From Apoda limacodes (Eukaryota > Arthropoda > Insecta > Lepidoptera > Limacodidae): 64,000 nucleotides of DNA. Positions 10,212 through 22,503 of this stretch are shown here, in pieces. The position numbers were made by a program, and so were the translations under genes. Each line of letters starts with the position of its first letter. Position 1 is the stretch's first letter. Below the pieces are notes generated by a model that made no database searches, was not told the origin of the DNA, and saw only the letters and a program-made list of their open reading frames with translations. The stretch lies in NCBI GenBank assembly GCA_946406115.1, contig OX291550.1, forward strand, positions 20,684,722-20,748,721, written 5' to 3'.

Positions 10212-10689
10212 ATTACTTACCTTTAACAATATTCCTCTTGTATCTTTTTGTTCACAGCTAATACAAGTGTGTGGCGTTTATTTTATAAGATATTATTCAG
10301 TAGCCCAAGGTCATTGCTAATGTGTCTGCTGGTCTCCTGTTGAGGTCGGTTGCTCAATTGTAACATTCACGGTTCAACACCTTCTACAACAATAACATAG
10401 ATATCTAAGTACAATAAGCTTAGATTTTGTATTATTTACAATATTACTATTGACTCAATCGAATACGGCATCGATCGGACAAAATATTACGAAATACTTT
10501 TATGATTTAAACTATTACTATTAGTAATTTCATTCCGGTTGTAGGTATTAAACGTATGAATAAGAAACTTAGCAATATGTTGTGTGCCTATGGTAAATTA
10601 ATTAATCAAATTTGACTTTAACGGCTACTAGTGACTTATACATTCCTAGTACTTTAATCTCACAAACACAAATCTTCATTGAATTAAAA
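10210..10689. other. No gene seen
   Basis: AT-rich flank of the LINE with no supported feature. Confidence 0.5.
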
Positions 10690-10975
10690 AATCCATACTA
10701 ATATTATTATAAATGCAAAAGTAACTCTATATGTCTGTCTGTAACCACTTTACGCTAAAACTGCTGAACGGATTCAGATGAAATTTGGTATGGATAGTTT
10801 GAGTCTCGGGGAAGGACATAGGAATTTCATCCCGAAAAAATTATTCCCGCGGGAATAACTATAACCGAGCTTAAACGAACTATAACTACAGCTACAGAAA
10901 CTTCAAAAGAATAGTTAAGGGGTTCCGCGACGATAACCGAATTTATGGCGGCCGAAGCCGCTGGCTAAATCGAGT
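10690..10975 (+). repeat. Repeat family B, copy 3
   Basis: Shares 'aaatgcaaaagtaactct', 'gaacggattcagatgaaat', 'ataaccgagcttaaacgaac', 'ggttccgcgacgataaccga' and 'ggccgaagccgctggct' with the other family B copies, in the same order. Confidence 0.6.
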
Positions 10976-11104
10976 AATTTATAAATATACATACACAGAA
11001 ATAATCTTTCTTAGTGTGGCTCCTCAAAGTTTAGAGACATATTTAGGGCTACATCATCAATGTAAATAAATATTCTTATAGCAATTTTATGCAGTCAAAA
11101 GATA

Positions 11105-11192
11105 AACCTCGAGCGAAGGATTTGAACCTGCAACAACCCTAACAGTCCGTGTAATTGCTCTAACAATATAACTGAGCTATCTCGAAATCTGG
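11105..11192 (-). pseudogene. tRNA-like sequence (pseudo-tRNA or SINE head)
   Basis: On the minus strand an A-box-like 'agctcagttatattgttaga' and a B-box-like 'ggttcaaatcc' lie at tRNA spacing. The ends can pair as an acceptor stem (6 of 7, counting one G-T). The anticodon arm pairs poorly and the anticodon is ambiguous, so I do not call a functional tRNA. No neighbouring repeat body is evident. Confidence 0.4.
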
Positions 11193-11707
11193 TTTTGAGT
11201 AACAACACAACAAATAAAATTTTGGAATAGGGTTTTCAAGCTTTGCATTTTAATTTACACTTTTTATGTTTTTTTTTTTGTATTGTATAACAATAAAATT
11301 CTGTGTGGCATATGACAATTTTAAGAGTTTAACTGCCGATTGTCTGTATAAATTAACACAGTTTAACCAGGGATACCAGAGTTAAGTTAGAAGATGTTGT
11401 TCTGACATGATCACCTACTCAGATGATTTACTTAAATATGATTAGTTCATAAGTAATGTTCAACTGTGATTGTTTTAAGGTTTCTAAACCCTAAATCCTT
11501 CTGGTCTTGGCATGACCGTATGCTCCAGTCTTGTAATTCTGGCATACATTCAACGATTCTGGTAAAAAATAACTGGCAGTGCCTTGTAGTTTTTAGTCAG
11601 GCAATTTTGTTACGATATTTAATACAAAAAATTAAATGCAGGTAGTTCTCGTTACATACATACAGCGTTTCTTTCGTGGACCTCATGTGTGTGTGTCGTT
11701 AAATAGG

Positions 11708-12835
11708 TAGGATGGTATTAGGGGCTTATATTAAACGGTTACCGCTTGCAACACCTGGGGGCCGTTCAAAAACCGACTGAGTCGAGTAGAGTTATGACTC
11801 GAACCGTTCAAAAACTAACTGAGTTCCAACCCTAATCCGTTCAAAAACGCGTAGAGTTGTTACCCTAGGGTTGGCTCAAGTGAACCGTACTCGACGCGGG
11901 TTCGTCGGAGTAGGCGGCCATATTTGATTAAAATGGTCGAAGCAATGTTTCCGTATTAAGAAAATTAGTATATTATTTTGTTGTTTGCTTTTGTATTTAA
12001 GTATTTTTCTATGACTTTTGTATTTGGAGTTTTTTAGTTATAAAAGATTTTTAATTATTTCCACTCCACTACCAGGGTTCAGTTTTTTCTTAGAATCTTT
12101 AGTGAATAACCGTAAATGCCTTAAAATAGTGTTAAAATATTGATTTTAGCCGTAAATTTTAGCTTTTTAGAAATACTCCTATTTTCATTTTATTTTTGTC
12201 AAAATAAAATCTAACAATAAAATAAACTGCGATTCAAGTGCAAACACAACGTTACAACTACAAAAAGGTAAACATTGTTAACATACTGATAAATAAATAG
12301 TATTATTATATACTTAATAATAATGGTAAGTTTTATTAAAATATATGTATAATCAAAACAAAAGAATTCACCAAGTTCCCACCTAGTTTATGAAAACTTA
12401 ATTCAAAAAAGCAAGAAGGAAATTATTAGTTTGTTCTCACTCAAAGTCAAAAAAATAGCCTAAAACTTTATTTAAATTTTAGTGTTCCGTAGACCTTACA
12501 TAGGTATTTCAAATAAAAAAAATGCCTCTACAAGGGCGAAATTCCTAAAAGTGGAAACATTGATTAAAACTTGACAGATGTAACTCGGTTAGCCGTTCAA
12601 AAACTATAGGGTAGAGTAAGGAACCCGATGACGTCATTTTTTACTCAAGTTACTCGTTTTTGAACGCAACCCTGGGGCATCATTCGCGCGTTGCCGATTC
12701 TTCAAAAATCGAATAACTTCTTTCTTTAAGAACCTCATATTGTAGACCTAAAAAAAACTTGCCAGGGAGCTAATTCCATAACCTAAGCGTTCGCAGGAGG
12801 AAGTTTCTCTGACACCGCACTGACCATGTGTGTGT
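11708..12835 (-). repeat. LINE-A 3'-end fragment split by a DNA transposon
   Basis: The right part (12672..12835) reads backwards through LINE-A: 'cgcgcgttgccgattctt', 'aacttctttctttaagaac', 'cttgccagggagctaatt', 'aagcgttcgcaggaggaagt'. The left part (11708..11760) is the very 3' end, diverged ('accgcttgcaacacctgg'). The two parts join if 11761..12671 is removed, leaving one copy of 'cctgggg'. Confidence 0.7.
11761..12671. mobile_element. TIR DNA transposon (MITE-like) with 'gttcaaaaac' ends
   Basis: About 910 bp interrupts a LINE-A fragment. The left end reads 'gccgttcaaaaac' and the right end is the complement of 'gttgcgttcaaaaac', so the ends are short inverted repeats. The core 'gttcaaaaac' recurs near both ends (about 11766, 11807, 11845, 12595). 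'cctggg(g)' occurs on both sides, giving a 6-7-bp target-site duplication that is present once in other LINE-A copies. No transposase frame is inside, so it is non-autonomous. The superfamily is undetermined. Confidence 0.65.
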
Positions 12836-13228
12836 CACATTTCTTACATCTACCATACCATAATGTTTAATGACTTTGTCTATTCAAACAGAAAATAGTT
12901 ACAGCAGCTTTCAAAAATACTTGTTTTGAAACTTGTCTATTCTACAACGCAATTACAAGATTTATCTGTTTGTGTTGTCCAATTACTGGCTACTTGGCGG
13001 CTTAAAACTTTAATCTGTAACGTATTAGTGCGGTTTAAAAAATATTTTTATAGATTACGTTTAGCAATGGTGAATTAATTAATTGCATCTTTCTTCTTAG
13101 ATACCTAATCTCTACCTGTTGACACTAAGTCACTCAGTGAGTTACATAAAGAGCTGTCCCAGCAGTTTCTTTGCACGATAACTTACGTGATGAGTAAATT
13201 CACCGAAGACCCAAAGTATCAAAATTAA
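12836..13228. other. No gene seen
   Basis: AT-rich sequence with no supported feature. Confidence 0.5.
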
Positions 13229-13282
13229 CGTAAAAATCACTCTGAGACAATTTATTCTTTCAATCAGTTTTGTTTAATAACA
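13229..13282 (+). repeat. Left copy of a 54-bp perfect direct repeat
   Basis: Identical over 54 nt to 15768..15821 (starts 'cgtaaaaatcactctgag', ends 'gtttaataaca'). The pair brackets the inverted-repeat unit at 13473..15483. The length is far beyond a usual target-site duplication. Confidence 0.9.
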
Positions 13283-13472
13283 TCCGACATAGATCAAATA
13301 GAGCAAGCTGAAGTAGAAATGGGCTTGGTACATCACTCGTCGCACCTATAACCGAAAGCTAAGACAAGTTTTCGAGTGAGAAACACGGAAGAAGCAAATC
13401 CAACTTTTTTTACGGAAACATACCTGCATGTAGTTTATAACCTTAATTAAATTTTAAATCCACTGTTTCGCT

Positions 13473-15483
13473 GTATGATGCCATGACGCGAATTCCGGGT
13501 TCAACACTCGATCCGCACAATAAAAAATTATCGCATTTTGTGAATTATGTTTACATTTGTGAAAATATTGTTTTGGATTAGTGCCTGCGAAGCAATGGAG
13601 AGATCCGTTTGCTGCCTAGGTGTTTAACATGACAAACATCTTGTATGTATGATATAATTATGTTATTATAACATAGGCTGTATGCTATTAAATTACAATT
13701 TTACAAAACAAATAAATGTTATTATGAACAGTCCATGTTACATGTTAAAAATGAAGAAATGTGATAAAAGTAAATATTGTAATATTATTTAATGAAATTT
13801 GACAAGAAAGAATCATTGCATCGGTTAATTATAATGAAATTTCACAAGAACCGTTGCATAGATTCTAATGGAATTTGAGAGAAATCATTGCATCGATTAA
13901 TTCTTATGAAATTTCACGAGAATCATTGCAGCGATTCTAATGGAATTTGACAGGAATAGTTGAATTAATCAATTTTTATAAAATTTCTGAGGAATCGTTG
14001 CAGCGATTCTTATGAAAATATTTAAAGTTAGCTTTTCATACATATAAATGAGGAATAATTTTTTTCGCGCACTGCATCCTGTGGGGTTAACATCGGTCTT
14101 TAAAAATGCACGTGAACTTTTTAAGTTACATTTTCACTCAGGCGAGTTTTGAGAGTCCAAAATTGTATAAAAGAGCTCTATATTTTCTTCGAAAAGAAAC
14201 TGGTTTTGAAGAAAATCTATTTACATGATTTTAAATCATTCTTATTCTACGGAATCCTAACTTACTTTACTATACTGCTGAACCTGGTTGTTTGTTCGGA
14301 TGGAAGTAGATCTGTTTGTCGTTTGCAGACTTAAACCTACTTAAAAAATATTGCACTACGGCACCGCAGAAGTTTCTTTATTGTGATATGCACTGATGTC
14401 TAACCTATAGTTTTGGTTGCAAACATTTTTTATGGGTTCTGTACCTAAAGGATTACTATACCTCTCAGTCTGTTTTGTACCGCCGATTGACTAACATGTT
14501 ATATTTATCTAATAAGGTAATCCGTGCTAGACATGCAGATTACAAAACTGACACATTGAAAAACTGATACTGAATCGACCACGTATCAACAAATCCTTCA
14601 AAAAATGTGAACATATGATGAAGTGTGTATGTGTGCATGTGTATGTGAAGACCACCAGGGGCACTGTCTCCATATTAAAAGTAGCTTATTTGTTTAAACA
14701 TTGTTTTCTTGTTTTTATAGTAGATTTAGCATGTAAAATAGTGTGCGTAGTATTAATGTTGATTTTTGTAATAATTACACAACATTTGTTTTTTTTGTTT
14801 AAAACAACAAACTAATGCATAGTTTATAGTTATAGTAACATGTTGATTAATAGATAGCGATACGTTCTAGCTCTGTACATTAGGTAAACGATCATGTCAA
14901 TTTCTTAGATTTAGGTAGGTATATAATGCCCCATAAATACATTGAAGTAAATGTTAAGGAACTAACAAAATATTTGATTTTAACACCCTCAAAAACCCAA
15001 CAAAACTTAGTTTCATCGATATCGATTTTTTTTGAAAAAAAAGTTGTATCTATAAATAGCGAGCGAGCGAATGAATTTATTATTAATGCAAAACTATGAA
15101 AAAAGCTAAACGCTGTCGCGCTGTATAAAATAGTCGAGTAATTCTTAATTCTATGTAAGATATCTTATTCTAAAAAATACATTCGAGATGATTAATGTTT
15201 TGTCTGCAACAAATTAACTATCTGGCTACAACAACGGATGTTATAAGAAAAAAAACCCTAATTGCCAACTGAATTGCCTATGTTATAAAAACATAATTAT
15301 ATCATACATACAAGATGTTTGTCATGTTAAACATCTAGGCAGCAAACTGATCTCTCCATTGCTTCGCAGGCTCTTCTAATCCAAAACAATATTTTCACAA
15401 ATGTAAACATAATTCACAAAATGCGATAATTTTTTTTGTGCGGATCGAGTGTTAAACCCGGAATTCGCGTCATGGCATCATAC
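13473..15483. mobile_element. 2-kb unit with long inverted terminal arms
   Basis: The left arm (13473..13678) and right arm (15276..15483) are reverse complements with about six substitutions and two small indels over roughly 206 bp (about 96%). The outer ends read 'gtatgatgccatgacgcg'. The interior (about 1.6 kb) is AT-rich, holds a minisatellite and has no transposase-like frame. This could be a non-autonomous long-TIR (foldback-like) element or a recent inverted duplication. No clear target-site duplication lies immediately outside the arms. Confidence 0.7.
13791..14020 (+). repeat. Minisatellite, 34-39-nt units, about six copies
   Basis: Units begin 'aatgaaatttgacaagaa' or a variant and end in 'cgattaatt' or 'cgattct'. 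The two endings tend to alternate, suggesting a two-unit higher-order period of about 72 nt. It lies just inside the left arm of the inverted-repeat unit. Confidence 0.75.
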
Positions 15484-15767
15484 TTATTAATTTTCTGGTA
15501 TAAAATAATCCAGACTATATATATATATTTATATAATTATATTTTTATATTTTGTATATATAATATATCTCTGTGTCAAATATTTTTTTTCCAGAAAAGA
15601 AAGTTTTCTATATTTTAAAAGAACTTTAAATTCGATTTCAATAAATAATGCCTTGTGCGGTCATAAAACTAATGCTTAACAAATCCTGTATTGACAAACT
15701 AAAAGTGTTGCCAATTTCAAATATTCCTAACTGAACAAAACAAAAACTACTAAACTATTATTTAGAG

Positions 15768-15821
15768 CGTAAAAATCACTCTGAGACAATTTATTCTTTC
15801 AATCAGTTTTGTTTAATAACA
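15768..15821 (+). repeat. Right copy of the 54-bp perfect direct repeat
   Basis: Identical to 13229..13282 and lies 284 bp outside the right inverted arm. See the left copy. Confidence 0.9.
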
Positions 15822-16569
15822 CTACAATAAATTTACGTAACGTAGATCAATACGAAACTACCTGGCCTGTGAACTTTATATCAAATTAAGCAGTTGTCGT
15901 AAAAATTTGACAAAATGTGTTAAAATGAAATTGCTAAATGCAGTCTGTAAAGTTTAATTCTTAACACAAGTCTAAAATCAAATTTCTAAATGGAGTGTCT
16001 AAATTTTATTGATTGATAATAAGCACCATGATTCGTCACAGTTTGTGATTCTGTTAAGTTAGTACCATGATTTTTAGCAGTTTAATATTTGTTAAAAACC
16101 GACATCTATGTGGGCAGAGTTACGGGTAGCAGCTAGTCACAAATGAAATTGAAATAAAAACGGCCGCATCGAATCAGCAGATCTAATCGGAGTTATGCCT
16201 TGATTGCGGCGACCGACCACCAACCATCGACTTACGGCGCAGGTATACTGAAGGCAATTTATATTATGTGTAGTTTTTATTTTTTGCTAACAACTTTGCA
16301 AATGACTGTTATTATCATTGTCATTTTCAAATTAACTTTAATTTATGTTGTTTTTTTAATACTACCTAAACAAAGACTATATTATAAATATTAAAAGTAC
16401 AATTTTGAAATATATTTACTATGGAAAAACTTAAAATATATTTTTAGAAACAACCAGACCTATCTTGGGCTGAATATTGTTAGTTTAATAAATCTATGTG
16501 GTCAAATTCCGCCTGTCTGGAGATAGCTTTATAAGGCAACTAGCAAAGAGAGGTAAATAAAGTGTGCTA
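15822..16569. other. No gene seen
   Basis: AT-rich. Frames around 16200..16394 lack recognisable domains. Confidence 0.45.
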
Positions 16570-16622
16570 GTTTCCATCACCCAACCATTGACTGATCAAG
16601 CCTGATGTTGCCTAACATTGTA
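16570..16622 (-). pseudogene. 5S rRNA-like fragment, diverged
   Basis: The minus strand reads 'gttaggcaacatcaggct', then 'tgatcagtcaatggttgggt' and 'ga'. This follows the conserved 3' half of 5S rRNA (GTTAAGCAAC...GGATGGGTGACC), including the internal control region. A clearer copy is at 63426..63484. Most likely a 5S-derived SINE (SINE3-like) or pseudogene piece. Confidence 0.55.
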
Positions 16623-16989
16623 GACATTAGCTTTTTTGGTTGATGAAAACACAAAAAGAAACAAATAGGGACTCATGTATGGACTTTAAGATAGATTTAA
16701 TTAGACTATAATAATAATTAATATATATAATAGTAATAAACATATAATTATTTCAAAATTTTGCTGCTATGAACCAGCATCTGTGTCTGCTTGCACTTAC
16801 GTTATTTGATTTCTCATTTCAATTCTTCAATTTCTTTACTCTAGTTGTAAAGAGATTTTACTACTACTCTAACTCTATCATTCAACGTTTGTGTCTTTTG
16901 TCAATTTATTAGCTTGTAAGCATAATGTTGCCCGCAGTTCTGTGCCAGGAGTGAAACAAAAATAGCGTGTTCTTTAAGGGTCAGTAAAA

Positions 16990-17182
16990 GCTTTACGTGT
17001 TGCAAGCGCCCAAAGAGGCTATGACAACCGTTCAAAAACGAGCGAATCGCACTAAAAAAAACACTATATTATAATTAAAATATGTATTTTTTATTCCACT
17101 AAGATGGCAAAGAATCTAATGGTTTGCTTAACGATAAGCGACACCGCAACCTATAGACGCTTGGAACACCAAAGGCAGCATA
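16990..17182. repeat. Two opposed LINE-A scraps
   Basis: 16996..17026 reads forward ('gttgcaagcgcccaaagagg'). 17088..17182 reads backward ('ccactaagatggcaaa', 'cctatagacgcttggaacac'). Between them 'accgttcaaaaacgagcga' resembles the terminus of the DNA transposon at 11761..12671. Probably a nested, rearranged insertion. Confidence 0.5.
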
Positions 17183-18859
17183 TGTATGTAAGACTACATA
17201 AAAGTTATGTAAAAGTAAGATAAAAAGGTTAATTCAACTAAGTTGAGGGTTATTTATACCGTTTTGTTTAGTATCTAGAACGAAATTCACGTAGTAGAAC
17301 CTGAATAGCTTAATTCAATAATTATTTGTTTCAATGCATACGCTTTTATTTTAAATTGTATCTTAGTGATTTAAATAATATTGACAATGCTTTAAGAAAC
17401 TACAGACTGGTTCTAAACAATTCTTATCAACATGATAATACAATAATGAAATCATCAGACGTCATACAGCTTAATAAGTAGCAGAATAAGGGTACACAAG
17501 AAACAGATACAGGAAGGTAATAAATAGTTAACATGGCTTCCTGGGTATTTTTTTGTTTAATGGTAGAGAGAGAGACAGGGCAACTTACTCGTAGGTATAT
17601 AGGTAGGGCAAAAAGTAAACAAGCGTAAGTAAAGGGGTAAGTAAAATTAATAAAATTAAAAAAAAATTGTCACATTTAGTATTTTTAACATGATATAGGG
17701 AGACCAAAGATTGTGTATATATTAAAAGAAGTAGATATTTTACTAGCACGCAAAAACTGAGGCGGCGAAATTAAGACAATTGTCGTAATTTGATTCGGTC
17801 ATATGTCACTTTTTAAATATAGCTATCTCCTTCTGTTTCACACGTTCTGTATTATCCTATTGCATTCGTCTAAGGTTAGTACGTGCAGATCAACTTAAGC
17901 TTTCGAACAATATGAAGGTACCGTATCTTTACTTAAATATCATTGAGGGAGATCAATACACGTTTTACCAAGTTTTCGATCCATTTAATAAAGTGAGATC
18001 TTAGAAACCCATTTAAATAGGCATTGCGTGTACAGGTTTCGCTTGAAATCTTTTTCCATCTAGGCATTGTTTTTATAAATTCGGAATCAAAAAAGTAATC
18101 GCAAAGGACTAAACCCGACTTTTTACCATGGGTGAGAAAGCAACTCCTAGCGTAACTAATGGAATATGGCCATTGGAATCGCATATGTGTGCATTCGTGC
18201 AATAATAGTCAAAGTCAAATTTATTTATTCCCATAAGGTCTTCACAAACAAAAATCATCAAAAAATCATAAATAAAAACACCAATTTCTTCTAAAAGAAA
18301 AGAGTTTTGAAGTAAAGTTTTTATGCGATTTGCGATTAGTAAGTAGATTTTTACTAGACTCGTCATAGACACTCTGCCGTATTACCTAGTAATATTGTCT
18401 ATGACGTGAATGTGTATACACTTGAAGAGACCTAAATAATGGTAAGTGGTTCTTTAGTCAGTGACTCAGTAGGTAATCATTTTATTACCCTACACAGATT
18501 AGCTAAGTTTTTTTTTAAGTAAGTTCCTACAGTATCCTTAATTGCATAAATTTATGCTCTAGGCTAATCTGTATAGTTTCATTAAAAAACATGTGTTTAT
18601 GACTGTCTGATTATAAAACGCCAAACTGATATTGCTGAAGTAAATTACATAAAATTTAAAAAACATATCTCTAATGTTTCATAAGTATTTACTAAGTTAC
18701 GATACTATGGAATATATCGTCTATAGTAGTTATAAGAATATGTGGCCTTTTTGAAATCTATTAGAAAACTGTATCCCAAACAGGAAATTTTCATGTAAAA
18801 TGTTGCCAAGACAAGACCATATGGCTCGCACTGTCAAAAAGTTATCAGATCTCATGTAC
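17183..18859. other. No gene seen
   Basis: AT-rich. 'gtcaaagtcaaatttattta' near 18211 resembles the minus-strand start of a LINE 3' UTR, but the match is too short to name. The 87- and 89-codon minus-strand ORFs near 18.0-18.4 kb have no domain I recognise. Confidence 0.4.
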
Positions 18860-19175
18860 AGCCAAGCTTCTAACTCTACACGCCCTAACTTTATATTATT
18901 ACGTATTTTATTATTTACAACAAGGAGTCCCTATATCAATTTTCAGACCTCTAGCATCAAAATTTGCGGATGTCGACTACAAACTTCCATCCCTTAGTTT
19001 AAGGGGTTGGAGGTTAAAAGTTCCAAGTCTTAGATTTTTTTGTTGTTTGTGTATTATAACTAGCTTACATATAAAATTTTAGCTTTCTAGGACTTTAAGA
19101 AGTACCCTAAGAATTTTGATGATCATCAGTGAGTCAGTGACGAAATCGGAATTATAAAGATATCAATAAAATCTA
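18860..19175 (+). repeat. Probable interspersed repeat (unclassified)
   Basis: Contains 'aggagtccctatatcaattt', 'gtttaaggggttggaggtt' and 'gatgatcatcagtgagtcag'. Related landmarks occur around 4235..4360. The wording is typical of dispersed lepidopteran repeats known to me, but the boundaries are guesses. Confidence 0.4.
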
Positions 19176-21107
19176 AAGTATAAGAGCTATGACATTAAAA
19201 CTTTATATTTTTTATAAATTGTCATCATACGCCGATATTTATTTATCTAATATAATACAAACCCAAATTATGAGGGTTAAAAAAAACGACGAAGAGCTTC
19301 GAGAAAAGGTAGGTATCACGTGGCTCGTTTTGGCATATATAAAATTGTAATAAAAAACCGCCCAAGTGCGTGTCGAACAATCATTAGGTTAAGGTTCCGC
19401 AGAATTATAATGTCTAAAAAAATGTAAACCGATTTAGTTTAAGACAAATTTCGTTGCAATTATTAGTTAAGTTTTATGACTGTGATTTTTTTCAAGATAT
19501 TTTAAACCTATCTTTGAAAACACAGTTAATAAACTTTTGAACATTTTTATTAATGTTACTAAGTAAAAACTAAATTTAGTTAAGTAAAAAAGCGCAGTTT
19601 AATTTAGCATTAATTTGCACATAGTATGTAGTAGTTTTTTTTTAAAGTAAGTACCTACCCAATTACTTATTTCTGCACTTAGATGGCTTATAGGATTTGA
19701 GATCAAGTGCGATTCACACTCAGTCTCAGTTGAAACTATGCAAACGTAGTCATCAAAGTGTACAGTGTATGTTCAAACAAGTTTATAAATTCGAAAAAAC
19801 AGGAACTTTATACAACCTGGATAGATCAGGCAACTCGATTTAGATTCAAAAAAAAAAAAAGATTTTCAAAGTCTTCTTATACACTTTTACTAAATTATGG
19901 ATAACATTGTATGATATACAATAATTCACTTTTAAGGAATAAGCAACTGTGTACCTATCAGCTTATTGTAGGTACATTATTAATCATAATGACATTACGT
20001 TTTTCTGACAAACAGGAAGATGCCTCCAGCTCATCGTTTTGATTATAGCCCACAGTTATAAAATATTATCATACCCACGTTGCAGATATAAAAGATTATT
20101 TCTGATAATGACCTAAGTTATATAAGTATGATTTATCTCAAAATTGTGATAGAAAAGATAAAATTTATGTCAAAGTAAATATTGGAATAGTGTCAATGAA
20201 TAAGTAATAGTGTACTAAGTACTAAAATTATAATAAATAAAAAAACTTTAATACTCAAGACTATGTTAACGTCACAGGGTTTTTGTTTCCCGAAAGGGTT
20301 TGCCAGGATGGAAACACACCCACATTACAATATGGGATAAAGTACTTTCATCAACCGCTTTGTCCTACGTGTCAGGTCGTGAACACTACAACATTGCTAT
20401 TGATGCAGTGTATCTGGACTAAGGTGGCTTTCTTATATGGATAAGGCCATAGATTTTGCCATAAATAGCAATAAATAGTGACGCAAAACGGTAACGCAAA
20501 AAAGGCTAATACATTATGTGTGATTTTTAAACAGAATATTTTTAATGAATCGATAATAGTAGCACAGCATAATATAGTAGATTGTTAATTGAGAGATGAA
20601 TATAAACCTTTATAACAGAGATACTTTGGTGCTCTAACGTTGTGTTGTTTCGTCCGAGTTAAGCACTCTACTTTGCATTTCGACAATTACAAAAGTAGAA
20701 TCGACATAATTTTAGAAAATATCATACATTATGAAGCTATTAGTCAATCTAAGTTCAAACTAAAGTACTAAAACAATACCTACTTTGTTAGCCTTAGAAG
20801 TCATAGATAGGTAGGTATATAATAAAAAAATACGATTTTTCGGATGATTTTTGAAGTATCCAAAAAAAACGGAATTTCTGCCAGTTCGTTGACTCTAGTC
20901 ATTCAATAGTCCTTCACAAACAATATGTGCATTCACCCTTATTCGGTAGCGCAAACGCAACTGGTATCGCAAAGTGGAATAATGTGCTTTTTGTACAACC
21001 GTGGTGCAAAAAAAATCTATGATAACTCGATAAATAAGCTCTTTTTCTAGTTCATTTTACCTAAAAATTACACATACTTTACTTAATAGGGCACAATAAC
21101 AATCCTT
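19176..21107. other. No gene seen
   Basis: AT-rich with scattered short repeat-like motifs ('aaaaccgcccaagtgcgtg' near 19355 resembles the edge of repeat family C). No exon or RNA gene supported. Confidence 0.4.
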
Positions 21108-21403
21108 GCCAGCCTTCATACGTCCCCACTGTTGGGGCACGGCCTACTTTCATAAGCGAGTGTGATTTGGGCGGCCATAGTCAACACGCGGGCCCAGTGC
21201 GGATTGTGGCCTTCACATACGTCTTTTTTTTTTACGTATGCAGATTTCCTCACGATGTTTTCCTTCACCGAAAAGCCAGTGGTGTAAATCAGTGTACTGG
21301 AGAAATTAAAAAAAAGACTCATTGGTACACGCCGACTCCAGGGTTCGAACCTCCGCCACTTGGGACGTGAAGTGAAATTTAAACCCCTCGGCCACCACCG
21401 ACT
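21108..21403 (-). repeat. SINE-2, tRNA-headed, nearly complete
   Basis: On the minus strand the 5' end carries a tRNA-like head with A-box-like 'tggccgagggg' and B-box 'ggttcgaaccc'. The body follows ('tgaaggaaaacatcgtgagg', 'ccgcactgggcccgcgtg'). The 3' end is 'ccaacagtggggacgtat'. A second fragment is at 60282..60420. Overlapping ORFs on both strands are chance. Confidence 0.7.
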
Positions 21404-22065
21404 TATATAATAACAGATATTAATTTTAAAACTTATCTTAAAATCTCAAAAAAAGCACTCCGTGTTAAATTTTACACCTTCAACTCCGAACAAAGTTAAC
21501 ACGGACCGACAAAAATATGGCCGCTACCGCTATGTTGGCCATAAGGAAAGTTACTTTGGTGTTGCCACTACTCAGAATACAAATACTGCCAATGTTTAAC
21601 GCCACAAATGGGCGGATGATAGTTGCGCAATAAAAATAATGCAATGAAATGGCTTTGTTCGTTTTTTCTTTTATGAACGAAAATAAATTTACTTTCTTAG
21701 GAAACACGAAACGATATTTAAAAGGGGCCAAGGTAACGATTATTTTATACCGTCAAATAAAACAGATTATCGAAAAAACACTTTTTTTTAATTTAAAGTT
21801 TACTGATGCTCGAAGTAAAAGTGAAAAGTGGATTAGCGATTTTTTTAAAACATTCGTAATATTTTTAGAAAAGTATCGTACTTTTAACTTTTTAAATTTA
21901 TGAATTTCTTTAAATATCTTTAGTGATCGCTGTTCACCATTTCTTTGGAAATACAATGATTTGGTTGAGAAATATAAATAAGGATATATTAAAATAAGGA
22001 GCGGAGATTAAGGTGACACTAAATGTGGCAAAAACTAAGGCTTGACCCTTATGCTCCAATTCGTA
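21404..22065. other. No gene seen
   Basis: ORFs of 67-84 codons overlap on opposite strands at 21480..21956 but lack recognisable domains and are rich in Lys/Phe/Ile as expected of random AT-rich DNA. Confidence 0.45.
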
Positions 22066-22142
22066 ACTTTTTTCATACCACTAAGGTGGCACCAGGCTAA
22101 CGGTCCGCCAGATGGTAAAGTGGTCACCGCAGACTTGGTAGT
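22066..22142 (-). repeat. LINE-A 3'-end fragment
   Basis: Reverse-strand 'cataccactaaggtggc', 'ggtccgccagatggtaa' and 'tggtcaccgcag' match the LINE-A terminus. Only about 75 bp remain. Confidence 0.7.
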
Positions 22143-22503
22143 AATAAAATTATATTAATAAGCGGTAAAATAAATGACTAATAGAGACATAATTTTACGC
22201 CCTTTACGAATATTAGACAAACTTAAAGAAATAAGTCACTATTGATTTATATTATTATTTTTTTTTGTTTTTGTTATCATTAATTATTGCTTTTTAAATT
22301 CTAGTTATTTTTAGATACATTTATAAACAAAATCCGCATTTCCTATTACGTATTATGTAAAGGTATACTTGACGCAGCCTTTGTGTTGTCTGCTAATTTA
22401 TTTAAAGTCCATAAGTAGTAGTATATTTTTACGTTAACACTGTTTATGTAAACAAATAATATTAGCACCTACATAGATTTTCAAATTAAATTTTGAGTTA
22501 TTT

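Noticed and set aside
6540..10225. Target-site duplication for LINE-A copy 1
   Set aside because: 'aatta' occurs on both sides (6546..6550 and after the poly(A)), but five AT bases in AT-rich DNA are not convincing.
11105..11192. Functional tRNA gene on the minus strand
   Set aside because: A and B boxes are present but the anticodon arm does not pair properly, so it is kept only as tRNA-like.
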